A stretch of DNA of 61,791 nt from Deltaproteobacteria bacterium (GTDB taxonomy: Bacteria > Myxococcota > B64-G9): contig JAFDKH010000037.1 in assembly GCA_019307065.1 (NCBI GenBank), forward strand, positions 1 to 61,791. The letters run 5' to 3'. This document shows positions 1 through 9,235 of the stretch, piece by piece (position 1 is the first letter of the stretch; the number at the start of each line of letters is the position of its first letter). Made by a program: the position numbers and the translations under genes. The notes beneath the pieces are model-generated. The model did no database searches. It saw only the letters and a list, made by a program, of their open reading frames with translations, and had not been told where the DNA came from.

Positions 1-116
1 GAACCCCTCTCCTCCATTGGAGGTCGAGGTCACCGAACATTGCTCAGATCCAGGCCGCTGGTTCTTCCGGATGCTGGGTTTTGCAGTCGAATCATATGAG
101 ACCCTCCGACCCCGCT

Positions 117-488
117 CTAATCATCTTTGCTGGGCCTTCGGCGAAAACGCTTGGTTTGAGCCCGTTTTGTTTTCTGGGTCAGGCGGCGCTCACGACTGGC
201 GCGCGACGGGCGGGTCGGCCTTCTTTTCTTGGGTTTAATATTCAATTGCGTCAGGCGCTTGATCAGGCGGTCGAAAGCAGCCTCCAGATTCTGGGCCTGT
301 GAACGACGCTCGGTTGCGGTGACGACTATTCCACTCGGCTCATGTTTAATTCGCACCGCTGTCCGCGATCGGTTGCGATGCTGTCCCCCGGGACCCGAGC
401 CGGTGAAGAACTCTACGATTGAATCACGCTCTAGCGAAGTCCGATCAATCGAATATTTTACTTCATTTTCAGTTGGCGCTTCAGTCAT
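117..488 (-). CDS. release-factor-like protein with GGQ motif (ArfB/RF-like)
   Basis: A 123-residue protein with the hallmark of class I peptide release factors, GSGPGGQHRNRS near residues 31-42, followed by a conserved-looking VRIKH stretch and a strongly basic tail rich in Arg and Lys. In this family the GGQ glutamine promotes hydrolysis of peptidyl-tRNA in the ribosomal peptidyl-transferase centre. The basic tail resembles that of ArfB/YaeJ, which inserts into the empty mRNA channel of stalled ribosomes. The codon-recognition domains of RF1 and RF2 are absent, so a rescue or release-factor-homologue role is more likely than normal termination. Its ATG overlaps the stop of the upstream kinase gene (TAATG, one shared base), which suggests translational coupling. 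Whether it is ArfB or an RF-H-type protein cannot be decided from sequence alone. Confidence 0.85.
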   Translation of the reverse strand: MTEAPTENEVKYSIDRTSLERDSIVEFFTGSGPGGQHRNRSRTAVRIKHEPSGIVVTATERRSQAQNLEAAFDRLIKRLTQLNIKPKKRRPTRPSRASRERRLTQKTKRAQTKRFRRRPSKDD

Positions 489-2065
489 TATTCCGGTTCG
501 ATTACATTTAGTTCCAGCTTGACCGAGAGGTTTTTGCGATGAAAGATCAGGTTTGAGCGTCCGGGCTTGATGCGCAAGCGACTCCGCGGTGTCTGGCCGG
601 CCGGCTGGCCGTTTAAAGTGATTTTCATCCAGGGTTTTGAGTTTAGAGTCAGCGCCCAGTCAGCCATTCCCTCAGGCGGCGGGTTCAGCCTAATCGTGAT
701 TCTGGGTTGTTTGTCTTTAATCGGTACCAGATGAATCAGGTGCGGGCGCAGGGCGGCGATTTGGAGCTTGGAGCCTTTGATCCTACGGTGATCAAGCTGG
801 GCCCGAAAGCCTGGTTCGAAAGAGATGGTTAGTCTGGGTACACTGTTCTTACTTTTGACGTCTGGGTTTGGCTCGCTAATTTTCGGTTTTTTAGTGTCAA
901 TTACTAAGGGCGCATTGACAATAGTCTCTGTTTGTTTCGGCGGCAGTTGGAGTTTCAAACCCTGAGGGGCACGGGGCAACGAAGACGTTGGCGGCGCAGG
1001 TCGGGCGGATGGTTTTGTGTGAAAGACCCACCAGGAGAATCCGGCGCCCCAGCCGACGACGAATAAAGCGACTAGCGTAATCAGCCAGACCGGCATAGCA
1101 TGGCCTGTCGGGCTGACAGGCTTTTGGGCCAATTCGGTAGGTTCCGGAGCGAGGGGCTGAACCCCGGTTTCTACACAGGTGTTTGTCTGGACGAATTCGG
1201 CAAGCTTCTCGGGCCCGCAAAGCGCACAAGTCTCTAACAATGCGCGCGACATTTCTCCAGCCGACCTGAAGCGCAGTTTCGGATCAGTTGCCAGGGCGGT
1301 TGCCAGGAATTTCTTCCAACTCTCTTCCAGGCTTGGATCCAGGCGCTCGAGGGCTGCTGCAGCGCCGGCCTGAATAGTTACCAGGGTCAAGGCCTGCGGA
1401 TCCTCAATAGGGAATACACGCTGAGCAGTCAGCATCTCATAAACGACCAGCCCAAGCGAGTACAAGTCGGACTGGGCAGTCAAGGCAGCCCCGCGAGCTT
1501 GTTCGGGACTCATGTACGAGTATTTGCCAGTGATCAGGCCTTCCCCGGCAACAGCGCTGCGTACCCGAGCCAGGCCGAAATCGGCCAGTTTGACTTGACC
1601 CTCGTTGGATACCAGAATATTTGCCGGGCTGACATCCCCATGAACTATGCCCATCGGCCGTCCCTGGAAATCCTTGCGCTCATGGGCATGACCCATCCCG
1701 CGGCAAAGTTGAATCCCAATCTCGGCAGTAACATCGCCGGGAAAAGGTTGTTGCTTACAGGCGCATATAAGTGCGCCGAGATCGGGTCCTTCGACATATT
1801 CCATGGTCAAGAATGATCTACCGGCGATGCAGCCATGGTCGAAAATCTGAATGATGTTGACGTGGTTCAACATGGCCGCCACGGTTGCCTCGCCTTGGAA
1901 TAACTCTCCGAATCCGGCACGTTTTTCTGCAGACGGTAACATCATCTTTAAGGCGACTGCCTTGGCGAACCCTCCTTCTCTTTCGAGGACGGCCAGGTAG
2001 ACCTCGCCCATCCCGCCAATGGCGATCGGTCTAATTAACTTATATTCTCCGAAAACTTTTGCCAT
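488..2065 (-). CDS. membrane Ser/Thr protein kinase with PEGA-like C-terminus and HGD catalytic loop
   Basis: A 525-residue Hanks-type kinase. From the chosen start the glycine loop is GGMGEVY (18-23), the ATP-binding Lys is K40, the partner Glu is probably E59, the catalytic loop reads HGDVSPAN (142-149) and the DFG Asp is D162. The usual HRD arginine is therefore Gly, while the catalytic Asp and Asn remain. A membrane segment follows near residues 328-348. The extracytoplasmic part ends in a PEGA-like stretch (ITLNGQPAGQTP and following). An in-frame ATG exists at 2110, but the ATG at 2065 starts right before the kinase fold, has a GGAA sequence 5 bases upstream, and lies downstream of a good promoter whose start site would fall inside the longer version. 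It is coupled to the release-factor-like gene. Confidence 0.9.
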   Translation of the reverse strand: MAKVFGEYKLIRPIAIGGMGEVYLAVLEREGGFAKAVALKMMLPSAEKRAGFGELFQGEATVAAMLNHVNIIQIFDHGCIAGRSFLTMEYVEGPDLGALICACKQQPFPGDVTAEIGIQLCRGMGHAHERKDFQGRPMGIVHGDVSPANILVSNEGQVKLADFGLARVRSAVAGEGLITGKYSYMSPEQARGAALTAQSDLYSLGLVVYEMLTAQRVFPIEDPQALTLVTIQAGAAAALERLDPSLEESWKKFLATALATDPKLRFRSAGEMSRALLETCALCGPEKLAEFVQTNTCVETGVQPLAPEPTELAQKPVSPTGHAMPVWLITLVALFVVGWGAGFSWWVFHTKPSARPAPPTSSLPRAPQGLKLQLPPKQTETIVNAPLVIDTKKPKISEPNPDVKSKNSVPRLTISFEPGFRAQLDHRRIKGSKLQIAALRPHLIHLVPIKDKQPRITIRLNPPPEGMADWALTLNSKPWMKITLNGQPAGQTPRSRLRIKPGRSNLIFHRKNLSVKLELNVIEPE

Positions 2066-2111
2066 TTGAGTTCCAGATTGTATTGTAAACAAGTGAAAAA
2101 CCATTGTCACG

Positions 2112-2139
2112 TATCTAGGCCCGTGTTAGCGTCAGTCAA
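2112..2139 (-). promoter_or_regulatory. candidate sigma70 promoter for the kinase gene
   Basis: On the minus strand TTGACT (2139-2134) and TAGATA (2117-2112) are separated by 16 bases. Transcription would start near 2105, about 40 bases before the ATG at 2065. The position fits the divergent arrangement with the cyclase gene. Seen in sequence; activity is inferred. Confidence 0.45.
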
Positions 2140-2157
2140 TCGTAAGGTAAGCCAAAC

Positions 2158-3861
2158 ATGCCGTTGACTTGCTTGACCTGCAAAAAAGTCATTCAAAACA
2201 TCGCGGAGCCTCCGATCTGGGCTTGTCCGGAATGTGGTGGTGAACTTGCCGGTGAAGAGGGTGCCTGGCTCGAATGGCAGGGACCCGGCGGGAATGGAAT
2301 GATGCTGCTGACTGACGAACGCGTAACCATCGGTCGACGCACTGAAAACAAGCTGGCCCTACAAGACGGCCAAGTATCCAAAATTCATGCAACTATTCAT
2401 CGTGAAAGCCAGGATTGGTACATCCGCGATTGGTGCTCGGCTAATGGTACTTTGGTAAATAATCAACCGATAGCCGAAGTAAAGCTTGAAGATGGTGATC
2501 AGGTTTCTATCGGAAATACCTCGATATTATTTCATGCTGGCGGAGCTCCGGCCGGAGTCGGCGGAATTACGATCGTGCCTCAGTCTGATCTCCAAGAAAC
2601 TATCCAGGCTTGCCTGACATGTGAGCCTGGGGATTTCATGCCTGAATGGGACATCAGTGATGAGAAAGAACTTAGAGACGATTACCAGCGATTGCGTACT
2701 GCTTATTTGTTCAATTCTTATATGCGCCGCGAGCAAGACGAAAAGAACCTGATTCATAATATATTGAGATTTGCTTTCGAGCTGTTGCCTGCTGATCGGG
2801 GAGCGATATTGCTCAGAGAAGTGGAGGGGGCACCCCTGGTGCCGGCTGTGGTCCTGCACCGGGATAGCCTGGTAGGCAATCAGACCGACTCGCAAGCCGA
2901 GATCGTCATACCCGGCAGCATTCTCAGACGGGCAGTCAAGGAGAGAACTGCCGTGCTGTCCGGTGATGCGACCGTAGACTTGCGTTTCAAGGATTCCCAC
3001 AGCATCTTACGTGAAAATGTGCGCTCGGCGATGTGCGTGCCGCTGGTTGGCAGGCAGGAAGTCCTGGGAGCCATCCATTTGGACACACGCGAACTTACCG
3101 GAGCATTTTCAGTCAAAGACCTTCAATTGCTCTCGACCTTGGGCGGGCAAGCAGCCTTGGTAATTGAGCAGGCTCGCTTGCATAGCAGGCTTGAGAAGGA
3201 AGCGATTACGCGCGAGCGGCTCAGTCGATTTTTGTCCCGCGAATTGATTCAAGAAGTCGTTGAGCGGGGCATCGATTTGACATCCAAGGGCCGTACCGGG
3301 CGAGTGACCGTGTTGTTTTGCGATATTCGCGGGTTTACCTCGCTGGCCGAATCAATGGACCCAACCCAGCTAGTCCGAATGTTGAATGCCTTTTTTGAGC
3401 AGATGGTGGATGTGGTTTTTCGGCACAATGGAATGCTGGATAAATTTATCGGCGATGGGCTTATGGCAGTTTGGGGGGCGCCAATTCAGCAACAATATGG
3501 TGCTCGTCAGGCCCTGGAAGCCGGTCGGGGTATTATAGAAGCGGTTAAGTTGTTCAACCTGGGAGGCAGTAGCCAAGGTTGGCCGCAGTTGGAGGTCGGA
3601 GTCGGAGTCAACACGGGGGAGGCGGTTATCGGAGCAGTTGGTTCTTCGCGCCGAATGGAGTATACGGTTATGGGCGATACGGTTAATCTGGCTGCCCGGG
3701 TATGTGATCAGGCTGCCGAGGGCCAGGTGCTGGTAACTGCCGAAACCTTGAAGGAGTTCGAAGAGGAGTCTGGTAAGATTCCGCGCGTAAATGAACTGCC
3801 GCCGGTCAGGGTTCGCGGGAGAAAAAGCCCGGTCAGTATGAGCGAGCTTCTGGAGATTTGA
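2158..3861 (+). CDS. FHA-GAF-class III adenylate/guanylate cyclase
   Basis: A 567-residue cytosolic signalling protein. It starts with a small zinc-ribbon-like segment (CxxC at 5-8 and 23-26). An FHA domain follows at about 50-120 (IGRRTENKL, SKIHATI, NGTLVNN), which in this fold binds phosphothreonine peptides. A GAF-like sensor spans about 185-335. The C-terminal class III nucleotidyl cyclase domain runs from about 378. It shows the metal-binding Asp in FCDIRGFTSL (near 389), GDGLMAVWG (second Asp near 433) and the VMGDTVNLAARV signature, so it should convert ATP or GTP to a cyclic nucleotide. Substrate choice is not evident. It lies divergent from one kinase gene and 15 bases before another, which suggests that kinase phosphorylation is read by the FHA domain. 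Confidence 0.92.
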   Translation: MPLTCLTCKKVIQNIAEPPIWACPECGGELAGEEGAWLEWQGPGGNGMMLLTDERVTIGRRTENKLALQDGQVSKIHATIHRESQDWYIRDWCSANGTLVNNQPIAEVKLEDGDQVSIGNTSILFHAGGAPAGVGGITIVPQSDLQETIQACLTCEPGDFMPEWDISDEKELRDDYQRLRTAYLFNSYMRREQDEKNLIHNILRFAFELLPADRGAILLREVEGAPLVPAVVLHRDSLVGNQTDSQAEIVIPGSILRRAVKERTAVLSGDATVDLRFKDSHSILRENVRSAMCVPLVGRQEVLGAIHLDTRELTGAFSVKDLQLLSTLGGQAALVIEQARLHSRLEKEAITRERLSRFLSRELIQEVVERGIDLTSKGRTGRVTVLFCDIRGFTSLAESMDPTQLVRMLNAFFEQMVDVVFRHNGMLDKFIGDGLMAVWGAPIQQQYGARQALEAGRGIIEAVKLFNLGGSSQGWPQLEVGVGVNTGEAVIGAVGSSRRMEYTVMGDTVNLAARVCDQAAEGQVLVTAETLKEFEEESGKIPRVNELPPVRVRGRKSPVSMSELLEI

Positions 3862-3876
3862 CAAAGGAAATACCGG

Positions 3877-5985
3877 ATGGCCACTCAGCGATGTCCAGCT
3901 TGCCTTACTCTGCACGATGTCAGCATCTTCGTGAGCGGTAAGCGCGTCAAGTGCTCATCATGCGGGTTGCCTTTCGTCGTCATTCGTCCCGAATCAATGA
4001 TCGGCGATTCTCCCCTCGATCCTCCGAAACAGGCGGTTACTCCCGTCAAGCCGCCGCCTAAGCTAGAAAGAGCCAACCAGGCCATACCCAAGGCCCCCCC
4101 GTCTGATTCAGACACGTCCCCGCGCGACGATGTCTTGCAGATTCCCGGCTTCGAAATCTACGAAATGTTGGGCAAGGGCGGGATGGGGAGAGTCTACCGG
4201 GCTCGCCAGATTTCACTGGATCGGCTAGTAGCAATAAAAATTCTAAATGATGACCTGGCGAGACATAAAAGCTTCATCCGCCGGTTCGAAAAGGAGTCAG
4301 GTGCGCTGGCTTCTTTGAACCACTCGAATATTACAACCATCATCGATCGTGGACATGTCGGCAGCACATACTATTTTATTATGGAATATGTTGCCGGGGT
4401 GAGCTTGCGTCAAAAGATCAACAGCAACCTGTCAGCTGATGAGATCATCGATCTGGCAATCGAGCTTTGCCGGGCCGTCGATCACGCTCATCAGCGCGGA
4501 GTGATCCACCGTGACCTGAAGCCGGAGAATGTATTGTTCACCGAAGAAGGCACGCTCAAAGTGGCTGATTTCGGTCTGGCCAATATAATCGTGCCGGATA
4601 AGCGCTGGGAGTTGACCCGTACTCAAGTGAGTATGGGTACCGTCAACTACATGGCCCCGGAACAGCGACGGGATGCCAAGCATGTGGATCACCGGGCGGA
4701 TATCTATTCACTGGGTGTCATGATCTACGAGATGTTCGTGGGAGAGCTGCCCCTGGGCCGGTTTGATCCGCCGACCAAGCGACGTAAAGATATTGATGAA
4801 CGAATCGATCGCCTGGTGCTCAAGATGCTCGATTTCGAACCCGATCGGCGTCCCCAGCAGGCGGGACTGGTAGCTGCCACTTTCGAGAGCATTTTTAGTC
4901 GTGCCAAGCGCAAACCAGAACCAAAGCGGGTCGAGGCCGTCGATGAAACAGTTGATACTCAGCCGAAATCCGTGCCAGCCGGTACCCAAGGGCACACCGA
5001 AAGGCGCCGTAAAGAACACGGCCGCAAAAGACGCGGTCAGAAAGCTGTTTTTGAATCGGTGGATCTTAGCTCTCAGTCACCCGATAGTAGCAAAAGATCG
5101 GCCCGCCGCGCCCGTGACCGCAAGAGGATTTCGTCTGCGCTAGCCTGGATCATTGGCGGTGTGATTTTGCTTGCCCTGGCCTCTGTTGGTGTTGTCACCC
5201 TGCTGGTTTACAACAATCTCGAGAGCCGGCCGGGTGATCTGGTAGTTCGCAAAACCGAACAGGATTTTACGACCAATGTAGTCCATCCCCGCCAGGATAT
5301 GCCTATTTCACCTCAGGCAGACCGCAAAGAACCTGACAAGACGATAACCAGTTTCGATTTTATGCCGTCTCCCTTGCCCGTTAAAACGGTGACTCTGATT
5401 GGAGGATTCTGGACGGCGGAGCGTGGCAAGCTCGTTCAGGACTCTTGCCGGAGGGAGTTTACCATAAACCAGGTACCTGCTCGAGCCCGGTTCGGCGATC
5501 AAGCGGGGCCCCATCATGGGGCTACAATAAGTATTTCTCTGGCAGCCCAGCGCGCCAGGTTTACACGAGAAGATCGTCAGACGGTCAGTATGGAACAATA
5601 CTTGAAAGACACGGTTGGGGGAGTTCGGGTCCTGTTGCCGCTGGGTGTGGAATACCGGGTCGGGGCCGGTTTCCTCGACAAGCAGGGCCAGGGAATAGAA
5701 TTACTGTTGCCCCTGGACGCGAATCAGCCCGGTAAACTGATACGTTTTGGCGAAGACATGAAGGGCGGCAATCAGGAATTTTCCGTGCCACCCAAGGTGA
5801 TTGCGGCTTTGGGGAACCTCGAACTGAGACTGTCATTTTCAGAAGGCAGGATAAAATTTGTTGCCCAGGACATTGAGCTGGTTGATGAGTTGGCCGGATT
5901 TCCGCTGGGGTTTGTAGGCTTTCCGACAATAGCCTGTCAGAACGTCAAGTGTTCGATCGACAAGATTGAGTATAATCTTCCCTGA
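3877..5985 (+). CDS. transmembrane Ser/Thr protein kinase with zinc-ribbon head
   Basis: A 702-residue protein. An N-terminal zinc-ribbon (C6-x2-C9, C26-x2-C29) precedes a Pro-rich linker and a complete PknB-type kinase domain: GKGGMGRVY near 99-107, ATP Lys K121, HRDLKPEN 211-218, DFG Asp D231 and MAPEQR in the activation region. A Lys/Arg-rich juxtamembrane stretch is followed by a membrane segment near 420-443. The remaining 260 residues should be outside the cytoplasm. They are beta-rich in appearance and begin with a [11 protein letters not shown] stretch; they could be a lectin-like sensor, but I do not recognise the family. It follows the FHA-cyclase gene by 15 bases and is probably co-transcribed with it. 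Confidence 0.92.
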   Translation: MATQRCPACLTLHDVSIFVSGKRVKCSSCGLPFVVIRPESMIGDSPLDPPKQAVTPVKPPPKLERANQAIPKAPPSDSDTSPRDDVLQIPGFEIYEMLGKGGMGRVYRARQISLDRLVAIKILNDDLARHKSFIRRFEKESGALASLNHSNITTIIDRGHVGSTYYFIMEYVAGVSLRQKINSNLSADEIIDLAIELCRAVDHAHQRGVIHRDLKPENVLFTEEGTLKVADFGLANIIVPDKRWELTRTQVSMGTVNYMAPEQRRDAKHVDHRADIYSLGVMIYEMFVGELPLGRFDPPTKRRKDIDERIDRLVLKMLDFEPDRRPQQAGLVAATFESIFSRAKRKPEPKRVEAVDETVDTQPKSVPAGTQGHTERRRKEHGRKRRGQKAVFESVDLSSQSPDSSKRSARRARDRKRISSALAWIIGGVILLALASVGVVTLLVYNNLESRPGDLVVRKTEQDFTTNVVHPRQDMPISPQADRKEPDKTITSFDFMPSPLPVKTVTLIGGFWTAERGKLVQDSCRREFTINQVPARARFGDQAGPHHGATISISLAAQRARFTREDRQTVSMEQYLKDTVGGVRVLLPLGVEYRVGAGFLDKQGQGIELLLPLDANQPGKLIRFGEDMKGGNQEFSVPPKVIAALGNLELRLSFSEGRIKFVAQDIELVDELAGFPLGFVGFPTIACQNVKCSIDKIEYNLP

Positions 5986-6028
5986 TTGGTTTGACCGAGA
6001 AAACTGGAATTGAATTAGTCGACACGAA

Positions 6029-7540
6029 TTAGTGAATATTGAGGACCAGGTCGCCGCTGCTTGAACCGCCTGAGGATGAAACCAGAAAATATGTGCCAGT
6101 AGCTGCTCCGGCAGCGACCACACCGATCGCAGTCCAGAACCACCATTCTTTGTAAATCACCATACCTTGGTCGCCTTTGTCGGACGGCCCGATAGGCTTG
6201 GTGCCCTCGACTGTTTTTTTTGCTTCATCTGCCTCGGCTGTTTTTACGTCGTCACCGGAGGCCTTAGCCAGCTCTTGGGTTTTTGTATCAGTGCCGCTGG
6301 CGGAGTCTGTTGTGCCTTCAGCTCCGAGATCGAGACCCACCATGCCTTCGCTGCCTTCTTCGCCGGACTCACCACTGCCGGCTAACAATGCAGCCGCAGC
6401 TTTGGCGCCTTCATCCTCTGCAGCGCTGGTAGTACCCGTGTCAGTGGAAGCTACTGACGTATCGGTTGCCTGATCGCCGGACAATACTTTTCGTAGAAAT
6501 TCTTTCACTTGATCATTGAAGTCCGGACCGGTGGCATCCAGGACCACTTGTTGGGATGTCAGTCTGAAGTCGCCTTCTGTGTCACATAGATGTCCATTCA
6601 AGGTAATGGCTGATTTCGAGCCTGAAAGCGTAATGATTGCCAGTCGATCGGCTTTCAAGAATCGAGACATACTCATGGCCGCCTCGCCCGGTTTGTCTTT
6701 TTGACTTTCGGCAGCCATCTGCATGAAATGTTTTGCAAAGATCCTGTGTTTGGCAGCCTTCTTCATCTTGATTTTTAGATTGCGCTTTTTACCGGCGACA
6801 CTCTTGATTTTACCGCCCCAGGGTTGGTAGCCGTCTTTAACTGACTTGACCATATGCATTCCGGCTCTCAATCCTTCAATATTCAGCGGTGATCCGCCTC
6901 GATAAGCGCCGTTGACGTGAATTTCGGCGCTCAGGGGAACAGTGATTAAGGTAACGTTACCTTGCGGGCCTGATTCAGAGGCATTTGCAGCTGCCGTGAA
7001 AACTTCCTGAATATTTGGAGGAAAAAGATTGGGATCAAGAACTTTGCGTCCGGGTAAATCCTGAGCCCGTATAAAGGCCTTGGTTGCTTTTTCCGGTTCC
7101 CCGACTAGGACCCAGGTGGCTCCCAGGTACATCAGGCATTCAAGCATGGGAGCTTGCTTCTCGAGATAGGCATAGCCAAATTCGAACTTTTTTAAAGCAG
7201 TCGAGAAATATTTCTGAGCGACTTCCAGATCGAGTTGTTCATAGGCACTTTTGCCTTGATCGACGAGATTCATGGCTTCTGCTATGGCTTCTTGTTTAGG
7301 GTTATTCGAGACTGGATGAACCAGGCTGTGCAGATCAACCATCTCAAAGGCGCCCGTGGTGGGAATCAGTTCTCGTAAAGTTCTCTGCACATCCACTGCG
7401 ATTTTAGCCGCTTCTTTGCCGCGACCTGTCGCAAATCCAGCAATAGAGGGCGCATCGTCCTGGCCCGCAACAGGCCCGGGCGCCAATAGAAGACTTAGTG
7501 CGATTGTCAGTACGCTAGTTGTAAAAGGGACAGTCCGCAT
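6029..7540 (-). CDS. exported PEGA-domain protein with C-terminal WWFWT membrane segment
   Basis: A 503-residue exported protein. It has an N-terminal signal peptide with an Ala-rich end and a helical, probably TPR-like section at about 90-160 (EVAQKYFSTALKKFEFG). One PEGA domain spans about 195-265 (VPLSAEIHVNGAYRGGSPL). A long Thr/Ala/Gly/Asp-rich low-complexity linker follows. A C-terminal hydrophobic segment starts with EWWFWTAIGVVAAGAATG and ends in a Ser/Gly tail and a short beta strand. PEGA domains are small beta domains of surface proteins and kinases; the exact role is unknown. The start is supported by GGGAGA six bases upstream. It sits 19 bases after the Kelch lipoprotein gene, so the two probably form an operon. 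A clear relative lies at 46424-47761. Confidence 0.75.
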   Translation of the reverse strand: MRTVPFTTSVLTIALSLLLAPGPVAGQDDAPSIAGFATGRGKEAAKIAVDVQRTLRELIPTTGAFEMVDLHSLVHPVSNNPKQEAIAEAMNLVDQGKSAYEQLDLEVAQKYFSTALKKFEFGYAYLEKQAPMLECLMYLGATWVLVGEPEKATKAFIRAQDLPGRKVLDPNLFPPNIQEVFTAAANASESGPQGNVTLITVPLSAEIHVNGAYRGGSPLNIEGLRAGMHMVKSVKDGYQPWGGKIKSVAGKKRNLKIKMKKAAKHRIFAKHFMQMAAESQKDKPGEAAMSMSRFLKADRLAIITLSGSKSAITLNGHLCDTEGDFRLTSQQVVLDATGPDFNDQVKEFLRKVLSGDQATDTSVASTDTGTTSAAEDEGAKAAAALLAGSGESGEEGSEGMVGLDLGAEGTTDSASGTDTKTQELAKASGDDVKTAEADEAKKTVEGTKPIGPSDKGDQGMVIYKEWWFWTAIGVVAAGAATGTYFLVSSSGGSSSGDLVLNIH

Positions 7541-7559
7541 TGCATATCTCCCGTGACCC

Positions 7560-9128
7560 TTAGGGACCCATTGCAGGGGTGAAAAGTTCAGCCGAGCCGA
7601 GCAAGCCGTCAGGGCCCAGGCCCCCGGCGATCAATGCTCTGCCGCCGGTTACCCTAAGAGTTACATGACCACCGCGCGAAATGCTCAGGTTGGTAGGATT
7701 CGATAAAGCTGAAGTTGTTGGATCGAAAGCCTCGACAGTTTGACCCGGTGTTAGCAACAGGTCGATGAATCCACCGGCGATAACCAGGTGGTTGTCTGCG
7801 GTGGTCGTTAAAAAATGCATTAGATGAGGCTCTGTCATGGCTGGCCCTTCAGTCGACTGTATCTCGGGAGTTGAAATCTGACTGAGAATGCGAACATTCG
7901 TGTTCAGGGGGGCATTCAGGCTGTCATCCCCGTCGAAAAACGAACCGCCGGCAACTAGAATTTCATCTGGCCGTAAAGGTATTATTTTTGCATCATGAAA
8001 AAACAAATTGCCCGGTGAACCTGCGAAACCTTTAGATGCAAAAACTCCACCCTCTGCCGAAGGCGTAAATTCTTCAATTATTGGAGCGGTAGGATAGGTT
8101 GCTCCGCCAACAATTAGAACCGACCCGCTGGCAGTAAGGACCGCCGCATGACCGAAGCGCGGTGAGGCCATATTTGACTGCACTTTGACCATAGTTCCGA
8201 CCGATTCTCCGGCAGCCGGATCAAACATATAGGCGCTCTCCGAAGCTTGATCCGTACCGAATCCGACGCCGCCTCCCACCAAGAGTACCCGGCCGTCACC
8301 CAGCGACGTAGCCGAGTGAAAAACGAACCCAACCGGCATTGGTTTTTCGATCCAGAGTTTTTCAGCTGGCAGGTAAATCTCAAAAGTCTTTATCAGGTCG
8401 GCCTGATTTACGGTCAGCGGCAAGCCGGTCGCGATGTCTGCGCTCACGCGGGACGCTCCGCCAACCACCAGGACAGTACCATTCGGCAGGGCAGTCGCCG
8501 TAGCCAACGTCCTGGGAGTGTTCAGCTTGGTAGTTGGATAAATCATTCCTGTTCCGGGGTCGAAGATGTCTACACTGGCACTGGCTGTCATCAGATCGCA
8601 ATCAGCTCCACAAAAATCGGCAACAGTATTATCGACGCCGCCGATCAGCAGAAACCTTCCATCGCCCATAGCTGCCGCCGAGAGGAAAGCTCGCGGAAAT
8701 ACTAAAGGTTGCTGAGCGCAAGAAATATCGCCGATGGGTGTCATAAAGACTGAAGCAGAACTGCTCTTGCCGGCCAGGATGTTTATCCCCGAGGCCGCGC
8801 CGCTCCAGGCCGCACTACCGCCTTCGTAGCCGATGACTTGTAGGGTAAGGTTCTCTCCCTCCGAGATACCGCCAGCCTTGGGGGCTTGCCCACTGGTGAC
8901 GCTCAAGCTCTTGGAATAATGCTCCAGGCCGTCTTGTGTGAATAAAGTGATATCGAGACGATCCAGGTTGGGAGGCGTCGCCGAACTTGTCGGCGATTCG
9001 GGGCAGGGCCCGTCGATTGCTTGCCTGGCAAATGTGAAATCCAGGTTTCCACCGCTGCTTGTGTCCATTTGTCCGCAGGAAGCCAACAAGGCTGTCAAAC
9101 CTGCCAGCGTGATAATCCACCGCAACAT
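7560..9128 (-). CDS. Kelch-type beta-propeller lipoprotein
   Basis: A 522-residue lipoprotein. The signal peptide ends in the lipobox LLASC, with lipidated Cys C18. The body contains about seven Kelch-like blades, each with a hydrophobic strand followed by a Gly pair: RFLLIGGVDN, TVLVVGGASR, RVLLVGGGVG, SVLIVGGATY, EILVAGGSFF, HLVIAGGFID and RALIAGGLGP. Such repeats fold into a propeller used for binding or, in galactose oxidases, catalysis; no copper-site motif is apparent. The start has GGGAGG six bases upstream. It is followed closely by the PEGA-domain gene, so a shared envelope function is likely but unknown. Confidence 0.82.
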   Translation of the reverse strand: MLRWIITLAGLTALLASCGQMDTSSGGNLDFTFARQAIDGPCPESPTSSATPPNLDRLDITLFTQDGLEHYSKSLSVTSGQAPKAGGISEGENLTLQVIGYEGGSAAWSGAASGINILAGKSSSASVFMTPIGDISCAQQPLVFPRAFLSAAAMGDGRFLLIGGVDNTVADFCGADCDLMTASASVDIFDPGTGMIYPTTKLNTPRTLATATALPNGTVLVVGGASRVSADIATGLPLTVNQADLIKTFEIYLPAEKLWIEKPMPVGFVFHSATSLGDGRVLLVGGGVGFGTDQASESAYMFDPAAGESVGTMVKVQSNMASPRFGHAAVLTASGSVLIVGGATYPTAPIIEEFTPSAEGGVFASKGFAGSPGNLFFHDAKIIPLRPDEILVAGGSFFDGDDSLNAPLNTNVRILSQISTPEIQSTEGPAMTEPHLMHFLTTTADNHLVIAGGFIDLLLTPGQTVEAFDPTTSALSNPTNLSISRGGHVTLRVTGGRALIAGGLGPDGLLGSAELFTPAMGP

Positions 9129-9235
9129 TTCTAACCTCCCGTTAGTTGCTGTTTTAAACCGTAGTCTGGTTTGTTACAGCAACTTATGCTGGTAATATCA
9201 GTGGAAACTCAGTTCAGTTAGAGTATCCTACCCGA

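Noticed and set aside
11..23. CCTCC-ATT-GGAGG hairpin near the left edge
   Set aside because: A 5-bp stem with no T-run on either side; too short to call a terminator without the neighbouring sequence.
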